Notes under the pieces: model-generated
Told to the model about the DNA's origin: nothing
Seen by the model: only the letters and a program-made list of their open reading frames with translations
Databases searched by the model: none
Translations under genes and position numbers: made by a program
In this document: positions 18,078 through 28,012 of the stretch, in pieces
Layout: the number at the start of each line of letters is the position of its first letter
Numbering within the stretch: the first letter of the stretch is position 1
NCBI GenBank assembly: GCA_002104905.1
Contig: MCFE01000832.1
Coordinates: 1-32,321 of the forward strand
DNA length: 32,321 bases
Direction of reading: 5' to 3'
Source: Basidiobolus meristosporus CBS 931.73
Lineage: Eukaryota; Basidiobolomycota; Basidiobolomycetes; Basidiobolales; Basidiobolaceae

Positions 18078-20789
18078 TCAAAATTTGAGCCAAAAAGTGA
18101 AAAATGCATATTTTTGGGCTACTGCAATGAGAGTAAAGCATACAGACTCCACTATACCAAGGCAAAGAAGCTAATCAAGTCCAGGGATGCGTTGTTTGAT
18201 GAAAATTCAAAATTTTCACAAAAAATGACATCAGATGATGACAAAAATCTGATCTCAAGTCCACCAATTGTCAGGATTGAATCAGAGCAAAACAATGGAG
18301 ATTTTTTCACTCCAGAGGACTCTACAGCTGTGGTTCAGCCAGAATTAGTGCCCAGGAATATCCCAGAAGTGATCATTCCAGTATCAAATGCCTGGAGATC
18401 CAATGGGACAAGAAATAGCGCAAATTACTATATCAATGAGGGTACAAACTTAGCATATGCCTATTCAGTCCCTATTGATAAGCCCCAGACTGTAAAAGAG
18501 GCCCTAAATAGCACTCAGACAAAGTTTTGGAGATCTGCAATGACTGAGGAATATCAGGCCCTGATGGAAAATCAAACTTGGAACTTGGTCAAATTACCAA
18601 TCAACCAAAAATCAATTGGATGCAGATGGGTCTTCAAGTCAAAATGCAAGGCTGATGGTACAATTGAAAGATACAAAGCAAGACTTGTGACCAAAGGATA
18701 CTCTCAAACAAAAGGACTTGACTATACTGAGACCTTTGCACTGGTAGCCAAGTTCAATTCCATCAGATTAGTATTGGCAATTGCAGCCAAATATAAGTTT
18801 TTTATTCATCAAATGAATGTAAAAGCTGCATTTTTGAATGGAGAACTTGATGAGGACGTGTATATGGACCAGCCTGATGGGTTTGTTGACCAAGATAACC
18901 CCCATTTGGTCTGCAAGCTTAAAAAGTCACTATATGGTCTCAAAACAATCATCAAGACCCTGGAATTTCAAGATAGATTCTTAGTTGCAATCTTTGAGTT
19001 TCAGAAGAAGTAATGCTGACTATAGTATATACTATAAGCCAGAGAGAGCAAATCCAGCTCTATTAGCTCTATTTGTGGATGATCTTATTATAGGCACCAA
19101 TAACCTAGCAACATTGGAAGAGACTAATTACAGCCTATCTACAGAGTTCAAGATGTCCAATCTAGGAGAACTCAGTTACTACTTAGGGATTAAGCTCTCC
19201 ATAGATAGAAGTACCCAGACTATTACCCTCAGCCAATCCAAGTATATTCAAGATATACTAAAGAAGTACAAAATGGAAGACTGTAAACCAGCAGTTACCC
19301 CAATGGAGACAAACCTTAACTTGGTCAAAATTCAACCAAATCAAGAGAGCTTGGTGCTATCTGAAAGCCCTGACTTTCCTTATCAATCTATGGATGGCAG
19401 TCTGATGAATATCATGCTTGGAACATGTCCAGACATCTCATACTCAGTGGGAGTTGTCAGCCAACATAATCAGAACTATGGATCTGATCATAGTGCAGCA
19501 GTTAAGGGGATTCTTAGATACCTAAAAGGAACTGCTGATATCTGCTTAAGATACACTTATAGGGACTCAGAACAGGATCTTGTGGGATACTCTGATGCTG
19601 AATGGGGACAAAAGTTAGAAGACAGAAGATCCACCACAGGATACACCTTTCTTTACTGTAAAGGAGAAATTTCATGGAATTCAAGAGAGCAACCAACTGT
19701 AGCACTTTCCACCACAGAGGCAGAGTATATGGCAGCCTGTGAAGCTACAAAAGAAGCAATATGGTGAAGAAAGCTTTTTACAGATTTAGGCATATGTCAA
19801 AAAACACCTATTACTTTATTTTAAGATAATCAAAGATGTATATAATTAGGTAGAAATCCAACTTTTCATGCTAGAACCAAGCACATAGATATTAGATATC
19901 ACTTCATACATGAAGCTATAGAGAATAACTTAGTTAGCTTAGTTTACTGTCCTTCAGATGAAATGATTGCAGATATATTAGACTTGTTCCATTGGATAGT
20001 GCCACATTGAGCCATGAGTGCCAAATGATGCCATAGTGTGCCAGAGAGGTCAAGTGAGCCTCTACCTGGCCACAGAGTGTGAAGCATAGCTCCACATCTT
20101 CATGCAAAACAGCCCCTGTGTTTCACCCATTGTGTTGGAGAAAATCCTTTTTTTGACCTTTTTTTTTGGATCAATGTTGTGCAGGATGTGTTAGAGCACA
20201 AGCAGATTGAAGATATGCATCTGGTACTCAGTACCCATGGCACTCTGAATCTAGCTCCTGTAGCTTGTATCATGTCACAAAAATGAATGGCACTATCTTG
20301 GTCCACTGGTACTATCTGGCACTATATTTAAATAATAGCCCTAAAGTAAGATCTATACAAAGCACTTATAGTGCCAGATAGTACCAGTGGACCAAGATAG
20401 TGCCATTCATTTTTGTGACATGATACAAGCTACAGGAGCTAGATTCAGAGTGCCATGGGTACTGAGTACCAGATGCATATCTTCAGTTCTCCTGTGCTCT
20501 TACACATCCTGAGCTACATTGATCCACAAAAAAAGGTCAAAAAATGGATTTTCTCCTGGGCAATGGGTGAAACACAGGGGCTGCTTTACATGAAGATGCA
20601 GAGCTATGTTTCACACTCTGTGGCCAGGTAGAGGCTCACTTGACCTCTCTGGCACACTATGGCATCATTTGGCACTCATGGCTCAATATGGCACTATCCA
20701 ACGGAACAAGTCTATTTACCAAATCATTAGCTAGAGACAAGTTTGAATATCTTAGGTCAAAATTGGGACTAGTCAGTATGAACATTTAG
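18078..20789 (+). pseudogene. Element C reverse transcriptase / RNase H, split by the foldback insert
   Basis: 18114-19013 spans the linker that A has lost and the first RT motifs. Motif A reads QMNVKAAFLNG, so the catalytic Asp is Asn (18816-18818) as in A. A 1-nt gain in the A-run near 18942 shifts the frame in the SLYGLK segment. 18985-19767 gives FVDD in the catalytic box and the RNase H segment, ending in TGA. Further stops follow at 19822-19824 and 19843-19845. The foldback element splits the last part at 19980-20713, and the coding remnant resumes to TAG at 20787-20789. Confidence 0.88.
19980..20713. mobile_element. Foldback (MITE-like) element with 347-bp inverted arms
   Basis: 734 bp. 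Left arm 19980-20326, unique centre 20327-20366 (40 bp), right arm 20367-20713. The arms are equal in length and about 94% identical by eye, with termini AGACTTGTTCC and GGAACAAGTCT. It interrupts the RNase H region of C. The host sequence GATATATTTACC is restored if a 3-bp target duplication ATT (19977-19979, 20714-20716) is assumed; a 4-bp TATT reading is possible. No protein is encoded. The motif TGGCACTAT and close variants recur at several points near both the outer and inner ends of the arms, perhaps transposase-binding sites. The superfamily is not assigned; the 3-bp duplication fits CACTA or PIF/Harbinger. Confidence 0.92.
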
Positions 20790-20800
20790 CTGAGTGGGAG
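20790..20800 (+). other. Polypurine tract of C
   Basis: CTGAGTGGGAG just before the 3' LTR, identical to the tract in A. Confidence 0.7.
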
Positions 20801-21147
20801 CGTTGTAAATTTGTAATTCCACCTAAATATTCACCTAACTTAGTCACTTAGATCATTACCTTCAAATCCTAGAGAATACTGACCAAATTCCTTGTTGGGA
20901 TTTACTTGGAATATTTTCACCAAAATACCAGGTACCCAGAACATGAAAATTTGATAAGTTGTCCAAGCAGCCCCAAACTTTGCACACATGTTCTTGGGAC
21001 CTTCCTTAACCAATTTTATGTGCTTTTAATGCCAAGATCATGGAAAAGTATAAATACTACTTTTACATTCAATAAATCATTAAGTGAAAACCACATAATC
21101 TACTTGCTCTCCCAATCACTTCCAATATCTCCAAGACACTAACAACA
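20801..21147 (+). repeat. 3' LTR of C
   Basis: 347 bp, starting CGTTGTAAATTTG (first T changed to C) and ending CTAACAACA. Like the 3' LTRs of A and B it has AAA rather than AAAAA after TGTTGT. Confidence 0.92.
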
Positions 21148-21201
21148 AAGTTAAGGCTGACACCACATATGATAAAGTGTCCTGCAAAGATAGGTCATAT
21201 T
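21148..21201 (+). repeat. 54-bp flank sequence X, copy 2
   Basis: AAGTTAAGGCTGACACC to GGTCATATT. It matches 15674-15727 with one difference, then continues into unique sequence (CACTAAGAATATA). Confidence 0.93.
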
Positions 21202-21821
21202 CACTAAGAATATATTGCCCATCTCAGGAATTGGAACATGCAGGTGATGCTTAGCCTATGGCATGCATTGTGATTTTGAGAAACTAAAGGCTGTGTAAGG
21301 ATGCTGACTGAGGGCCAGCTACACCTTGTGAAAAATCTCAAACTTAGAACTTGTCTGATAACCCACCAGTATTCTAATGGTATTTTGCTGGCATTCAGCT
21401 GATGGCATACCTTCAGTTTCTTATTTGCAGTTTTTGGTAGAAGCAGTTGGTAGCTGATTACCAAGTTTGTTATGGATGATAGTTAGCCTAGTCTTCTGAG
21501 AAATATGTCCACTTGTCTGCTAGATAACTAGCACTTGAGATATTGCAAGTTGTAAGTTTAGAGAGACTTGGAATTTAGCTGATGTTATGATGGTATCTGC
21601 TGGCCTTTTCTTAATTCATTTTTCTTAAGGCCCATTCCAACAAGGTGCTCTGGGATGCAACAAATGGCTAAGCACCTAATCAATTGCTAGCCATTAATTC
21701 AAACTGAATAGTATCCTGCATCTACTGGGAATAAAATCCAGTTCACTGTGGCTGGATTGAGGCAAATAATGCAGTTAGCAGATGCACCACAGAACAGCTG
21801 GACTTCAAGTGTAGTGAGATT
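21202..21821. other. CpG-free non-coding stretch
   Basis: About 620 bp with no CpG dinucleotide that I can find, and no supported gene. It resembles the repeats in base use but matches none of them. It may be an old unrecognised repeat or the methylated edge of the repeat block. Confidence 0.5.
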
Positions 21822-23759
21822 AGTCGGAGGATATCCTGGAAATCGCATGAAAGCTGGGGAAGGGTGCTGACCCCTCACATTGTCAATGGTTTCTATTGAA
21901 CTTCAGAGTAGGTCTCATTCATTGTGGGGTCTTACGGGCAGGTGATTTCCTAGAATGGGGTTAGATCCACTGCATTCGATCAAGCCAAACAACCTAAGAG
22001 ATCTGAACGACTGGAAGCTAAACTTATGTTTCACTGAATCTTGAGCACGATGCATCGAGCGGAGGGGATTTGGACGACGATCGTGAGATGCAATATCTTT
22101 CCTACACTGGAAGGCCTAAACCACAAATAGCTATTTCAAGGATGTTGAGGATTTAGCAAAGGTGAATGGTGAATGGCGAATAGTGCGGTGAGTAGGGCAA
22201 GTGAGTGAAGTCACTTCACCGTCATCCAACGAGTACACATCTCCCCCAAAGGTACATGATGTCTTGAACTGTTTGCACTATCAACCAGCCTGAGACCAAC
22301 AGCCCAATGTCCCTGGGAATTCAATGTCTAGCGATGGTTGCGTAATCAACTGATCGTATCGTATTTTAGGATTGCAGCAGCAACCAATGTACAGTCAGTG
22401 ACATAGCCCGTACGGAAGCCACTTGAACCCCGTCAGCGGCATATCTCAACAAGTCGACCCTGGAATCGACGTCTGGGCAGATCTGAACAGAGCATTCGTC
22501 CAAGAAATCGGCGGAATCGGGACGCATACCAATTTGGATGTTTGCATCCAAGGCGGCCTGCCTCCAACGAGGGCGTTGCAAAGCGGGCGCCATCTTCGTT
22601 TCGTTCAGACCCACTTTGGGAATCACATCATGGCAGGTGAAGCGGATCCGTATCAGCACTTACCAGACGCCAAGACGGAAACCAAGGCAGGATCCTTTGC
22701 AGCAATCGCATCCAGTGGACTAGGCCTGTATCTAAATATAACCACAAGTATCCGGTGCATGCGAAAACCAGGCAGATAGCATGTTCGGCACCAATCCGCC
22801 GCTGCCAACTAATCCGTCAACTGCACCGCATGCGCTTCGCTCCTACCAAAGGTGGAGATTCCCCGCCGCCGTCTCCCTCGCATTTGCTCCGCCTCCACCC
22901 TCACCCAACTAACACCCGCCTTCGGATAACCCCAGAATTTGGAATCAGGCCATTTTAGAACCGATGAGGGGACACCAATTTCCCCTTTGTGGTTGGATGT
23001 GGGAAGAATTCCCCAATTCTGGAATATAGGATTGTGGTTGGCTTCACACAATCATACGTTAAGCTTACCGGCGATCGTCCCTCATCCCCATTGGCTCCGA
23101 GGGAAACAAGGACCCTCAGAACATCCAGGGGCAATTTTCGGCCACCACAAAGATCAAGATATTGGGGTTCTGTGGGCTTCCGACGTGCCACCGGTCAAAC
23201 ACGATTGCTAGAGTGTGGGTGGACCCGCTGCCGGGCGGGTATCACAAACATGCAGGCGTTAGTCATCAATTCATGAGACATCCAGAACCAATCTGCTCCT
23301 TGTGGGAGAGCCCTGGGCGAGCAATCATGCGGCTCCATGTTGGAAAGAGATGCATGCAGTGGCCTGATGTGCTGACTAACCATAGCCGACGATCAGGGTT
23401 TACCGCGAGTTGCATGGACACTGGACTGGTGGAGACAGGAGCAATGACGGGTGCGTGGACATTCAGCACTGAATTCGACCATTTTATGGGGAACAGTTGG
23501 CTTTACGCCTCGAAGCACCCATGGAGCACAATTTATTTACTAGCTGGTGAAGGACCAGCAATCCAAACTTCATAGTAAAAACATCGGTCACCTGTCTTGA
23601 TGGTGAGGTGTGGTTACCCCCCCCCCCACACACACACACACACACCGAAGACGCTTTGGCAAGACCCTGGTGTATAATTTTGAGGAATATGCGATTCCAT
23701 ATCGTGGGAATATATACATGTTACTGAGCTACTGCTTCCGTTCCAAGCCTGGTGGAACA
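21822..23759. other. Intergenic region, no recognised gene
   Basis: CpG is frequent from 21822 on and GC is higher. Short open frames exist on both strands (for example 22423-22779 plus, 22366-22659 minus), but they overlap one another, resemble nothing I recognise, and have no convincing splice structure. A diverged gene cannot be excluded. Confidence 0.4.
23617..23645. repeat. Compound microsatellite (C)11 then (AC)9
   Basis: Eleven C followed by an alternating AC run. It is located about 115 bp beyond the stop codon of the MFS gene. A likely length-variable site. Confidence 0.9.
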
Positions 23760-25367
23760 TCAGGCCTCCTGCTCAGCCTCTTTTCCGTCCACCAACTTTC
23801 GCTCGTGGTTTCGCTTCACCCAACCCAGTAGAAGGCAATCCAGGGCGCCGAGGATTGCGATCACAGAGAAGAAGATCTCGAGATTGCGGTAATCTTGGTT
23901 CTTCGAGATGATTTTGGCGTTGATTAGCGGGAAGACGGTGGCAGAGAAGAAGTAGGCGCTGGAACTAAACCCGAATGCCGTCCCAAGATGCACCTCTTCA
24001 ACGACGAAGGGGACCAGTGGCCATACAGCTGCGGTGAAAAACGAATACGCAATTCCCAAGATCACGTAGCCAACATAAGGAGTCAACGTTGAGAGCCCCA
24101 GTATCAGATGTGCTATACAGATCAGTACGGCTCCAATAAAGGCACTGGCAACATGTTGTCTCGTCTGGTCCAACAGAAATCCAAACACTGGAGTGCCGAA
24201 TGCAGAAATCCAATTGATAATCGAGGTCACTAGAGATCACATCGTCTTTAGTCAGGTTGTTTGGGGGAAGCAACAGCTGAACCACCTACCAGCACCGGCT
24301 TTGACGGCGTTTCCAGGATACCACTTGCTTTGTAGGAAAGTACTAGAGGTCCACCCAAATGTAATTGCGCCTAAATTTGTTGACCGCATAAGGATCCGCC
24401 AAAGTCAGAGTAACTGTGGAAGTACTGCTTACCGTATAAAAGTACTGCGTACACCAAGAGCAACCAGAACCTGGAACCGAGAGCGAGCACCTCTTTGAGC
24501 TTTAATCGCTCCTCGGATGACTGATTCCCGTCCAGAACCAAAACACCTTCTTTCACTCTTCTCTCGTCGGTGTCTAGGATAACAAGACCCATGGCGCAGG
24601 CGAAAGAGACCAGGCAGAGGATAAACCCAAACCAATTCGTAAAGTCAAGGCCGGTATGTCTCTCTAGTCCTGCTGTGGCAGCGTCTGCGATAGCAGAGCC
24701 AACCTTACCTATGGTAATGTTTACAGCCAGCGCAAAGGCCAACCTACTGGAGCGAAACCATTGGGCGGTGATTTTCGCCTGAATTACCGATAAACAGCCG
24801 TTGCCGATCCCCAACAAGAATCTCCCTATGCACATTAGCCAGAATGCCTTGACGCTGACACCAATGGCGAAAAGGGCCTGGCCAATGCAAACAGAACTTG
24901 CGAATGTTATCAAGTTGAGTCTGCGTCCCAATCGATCTAGGAGCACTCCACCGAAGAAGGGGAAGAATATATTTGGGAGGGAAGCGATGGAATACAGCAC
25001 TCCGAGTTGATAATTCCAAATATCGATGCTTTCTTCCAAGTGTTCACGCAGTTGGACGCTGATAATCTACAATCGAAACAAACAACGGTAAGTAACCAAC
25101 AAGCGAAAAGAAAATCTGCAAAGGCAATACTGACACCCGGCGTATCTCCGCTGTAAGTATGGACAAGAAACAGCCAAATTAGTCGCTGTTGTAAAGTAAA
25201 GCAAACGCGAGACACAAGTACCAGTAGTAGCTTCCAAAGATTAGAAAGGAGGAGAACAGCAGAATTAACCAACGAAAGCGGCCGGAGCCAAGAACCGTGG
25301 CTTTATCTATGGGGGTAATGACCTCTTGCGAGTCAAGTTCAGTGGACAGGCGAGCTTTACTGGACAT
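23760..25367 (-). CDS. MFSD1: MFSD1-like major facilitator transporter, 5 exons
   Basis: Exons on the minus strand: 25367-25222, 25150-25135 (only 16 nt), 25066-24433, 24370-24290, 24229-23760. Introns are 60-71 bp with GT...AG ends. The sum is 1347 nt, giving 448 residues, close to animal MFSD1. The start ATG at 25367 is the first in frame. The first membrane segment holds the FGSYYCGDTP-type motif (animal MFSD1 has a similar FGSYFCYDNP motif). The MFS loop 2-3 signature GVLLDRLGRR is at residues 94-103, and its second-half counterpart GFLLDQTRQ is near 309-317. FLQSKWYPGNAVKAG precedes the second bundle. About 11-12 hydrophobic segments can be picked out, and the C-terminus is short and charged. 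Animal MFSD1 is a lysosomal dipeptide transporter; a vacuolar transport role here is inference. No frameshift is needed. Confidence 0.82.
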
Positions 25368-26787
25368 TTGAAAGCTTCGAAGAGATTTTGTCAAGGTATA
25401 GAAACGCTACCAAGCTGGGCGGAAATAGCCTTCGGAAAAAAGCGGTGTGCTGGAGATATTTATGTACAACCTAGATTCTGGTTACCAAAATGGTTGGCCG
25501 TAAGTAACCCCGTTTACTGAAGTCACATAGAATTTATAATCAACCGAGTGTAGTTGAGCGGATAATCAGGACAAATCTGATCACCAACAATTTCTAATCA
25601 ATCCGATAGTAGACTCAACCTGAGGAATTTACCAATTCTGGTTATCTTGGGCCTCTCAGCGCTGGTATAGGCCGCTTTTGGAATTCATTTGTGGGCGTGA
25701 ATTAATTGTTTGTCATTTGAAACCAGAGCTTGACCAAACACCACGTTAACATCAGTCTAGGTATCAGCCTGTCGATCAACGAGCAAGCGAGGGTGTGTAC
25801 CTTAGTAATTGGCTGGGATACTGAAGAGGAGTATCAGATCCATGGCAATTATCAGATCACGGATCAAGCCAATGTGAATCAACTGCTCAGATCATTGCCT
25901 TTGTCAGCGATGAGAAGGCGAGGCTGAACTGGTGTTGTTGCCGCTATGTATCAATACCAGTATCGTAAGCGACCGCGGCAATGTTGTATTGCTATGGGGA
26001 AGGTTGCGAATCAGAAGCAGCAGGGTCGATTTCCGGCCAACCTGCATGCACCTTAACTCACCGCCCAGTTCCTTCGAAAGAGTGAGAATTGCTGCCTCTC
26101 TGAGCACACCACCTCCCTGTTTTTGTTGTCAGGCCATTTCTCCGGTCATCTTTTCCACTGGTGGACAGCCGTCAGTGTGAGCTATGCGCTTTTCGACGGG
26201 GAGGTGGCCACCCAAAGTGGATATGGCCAACAGTCACTGAAAACATGTGCTAACGAGGTTTCGACAGATTGCCGCCCCCGGCCTCCCTTTGTAAGGTAAG
26301 ATGTACTTTCTATCCAGAAGCGTCGCCCGCTTTCCCTTCACTCTTGAGCTCAACGTCTTTTGCCAACGAAGGAAATCGCCCTCCCTGCATATGAGGCAAT
26401 CAAGCGTCTCCGCGCACCCAAGAATATTTGAAATTCGCAAAATCGTTTATTAATCAATCGCTCTAAGAAATATCTAACTACAAGGTTAGAGCATGTTTCT
26501 GCCGATTAGCCTGGGTTTAGAGCATCAAAGCTGAGAATCGCAGGCTCCGAAATTGATATAGCGTATGCTCAACATTGATTGAGGCAGGTTATTTGGGGAG
26601 GTAAGGGTATGTACGACTGCTGAAGCTCACATTACTTGGGATGTATAGATAAAAACCAGACATGAGCCGAAAAGCTCACTAAAAATAAAAGATTAAAAGA
26701 CGTCATAAATACAACCAGTCAGTTGATACGGGAATGCAACACGAGAAATTAGGGACAACCGGCATCTCTCCAGGAGATTATTACTGC
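25368..26787. other. Intergenic region between two minus-strand genes
   Basis: Presumably holds the promoter of the MFSD1-like gene on its left and the 3' end region of the SIVA-like gene on its right. Short open frames (25730-25927 plus, 25932-26180 plus, 26234-26440 minus) have no recognisable motif. No tRNA cloverleaf was seen. Confidence 0.4.
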
Positions 26788-27291
26788 TCAATCCTTGCAG
26801 CTTAGGCACAGTATAGAGTCGGAAGATAAGTCGTCGTATCTGCACATCATACAGTTGTTAGCCACGGAGAATAATGAATCTCAAGGCTGAAAAAATACGT
26901 ACTTGATGATAATACACATTGAGCAAAACTTCAGCCCACACCGCTCACATCTTATTCCGCAATTGCCACAAAGTAATTCAACGCAAAAACTACAACTTGC
27001 AGTCAGTGAAATCTTCTTACACTGCCCACACGTAGTTGTAGGCCCCAAGCACTTTGAGGGTTTTGGATTGCCGCTTTGATTCGTGGATTCAGGGGTTAAC
27101 GCGTATATTCCTATCGATCCTTTGCAAAATCATATTTAACAAGGTGGATGAAGGAGTGCTCGAGTAATTGTGGATGAGGACATACCAAAGGATGTGTTCT
27201 TGTCTGCCTCGATGCGAATATCCTTCCGTAATTGACTGACTTCACCAAAAGGATTTTTCCTCTTCGCTGAATGATCGACGCATAATTTCAT
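26788..27291 (-). CDS. SIVA-like cysteine-rich zinc protein, 3 exons
   Basis: Exons on the minus strand: 27291-27186, 27110-26903, 26839-26788. Introns are 75 bp (GTATGT...ATAG) and 63 bp (GTACGT...GCAG, with branch-like GGCTAACAAC). The sum is 366 nt, giving 121 residues, with no frameshift. The C-terminal half has six CxxC pairs at residues 63/66, 75/78, 83/86, 90/93, 98/101 and 116/119, the same number and almost the same spacing as the zinc-binding C-terminus of animal SIVA (Pfam Siva). The N-terminus has KRKNPFGEVSQLR, like the basic, Pro-Phe start of SIVA. Animal SIVA binds CD27 and other partners; a fungal role is unknown, so the family rests on the cysteine pattern. It is divergent from Rictor across 721 bp. 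The start could lie further upstream, since the frame stays open a little before the ATG. Confidence 0.72.
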
Positions 27292-28012
27292 ACTTGCGTT
27301 CCAAAACTTCACAGGGGTATAGAAAAGTCAAGTGTCTGAGGGATTTGATCAGGAGTTCGATCGTTGTTGGTGTAAGGTTCGTAAAGCCTCTGAAACGGTC
27401 GTACTTGGGGCCAAGGTTGCTTTTGGGAAATAAGTCCGTGTATCCGTATATTTACCGAGATTACAAATACGACGATATTGGATAACATTATCAGAGCGCC
27501 ATACCATCAAGATTGCGGAATTCCCTGGGACGCATATAGGCTTCGCTTTAGTCATCAATGTCATGATTAAGCTATTTTGTTCAGCATGCTTTCTCAACCA
27601 ATGATGTCCCGACATCAAGCAATAAAGGCTTAGAATGTTCCTAGGATCACTAGCATGAGATAAACAGAATAGTTAAGTTTCTCTGGAAATTCAGCAGACC
27701 CTGGAAAAGTGGATTATTCCAGTAAGCAAGGAACCACGTCGCTAACCAACCTCTGTTTCTTACAAGTCCTGAAGCCATCGGACAAATCTCAACTCGGGAA
27801 GCTTTTGACTGCTTTTATTTTTTGAATGCTTTTGTGATTCCCGTATAACTAATAGAGAAGAATATATATTTTCCCGGCGGGAAACATCCTTCATTCTGCA
27901 CAGAAGCAAACCATATCTAACTCATTCCTGAGGTTCCAATAACTCGCATTTATTCAAGAACATTTTATTTTTCATCCTATCCAATTTATCCTCCTGATTG
28001 CGGCTAGAAGGC
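27292..28012. promoter_or_regulatory. Divergent intergenic region between SIVA-like and Rictor genes
   Basis: 721 bp between two start codons pointing away from each other, so it should hold both promoters. TATATATT at 27862-27869 lies about 145 bp before the Rictor ATG. Next to it is a perfect inverted repeat TTTCCCG-G-CGGGAAA (27870-27884). A minus-strand open frame at 27349-27618 has no recognisable motif. Confidence 0.45.

Larger units (their letters stand above)
15728..21147 (+). mobile_element. Ty1/copia retrotransposon C, interrupted by a foldback element
   Basis: 5420 bp, or about 4.68 kb without the foldback insert. 5' LTR 15728-16076, primer-binding site 16077-16088, Gag-Pol remnants 16081-20789, polypurine tract 20790-20800, 3' LTR 20801-21147. 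The two LTRs differ at roughly 25-30 positions by eye, so it is old or recombinant. The left flank ends ATATT, but ATATT does not directly follow the 3' LTR; instead the 54-bp X sequence does. C shares many lesions with A. Confidence 0.93.

Noticed and set aside
20100-20306. 68-codon minus-strand frame in the foldback element
   Set aside because: It lies in one arm of the inverted repeat, is interrupted in the other arm, and has no protein-like conservation.
22366-23575. Several overlapping open frames of 60-137 codons on both strands as genes
   Set aside because: They overlap each other in different frames, have no recognisable motifs and no consistent splice model; high GC alone makes long frames more frequent.
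25368-25394. Upstream extension of the MFSD1-like protein
   Set aside because: The extension would need a TTG start; the first in-frame ATG is at 25367.
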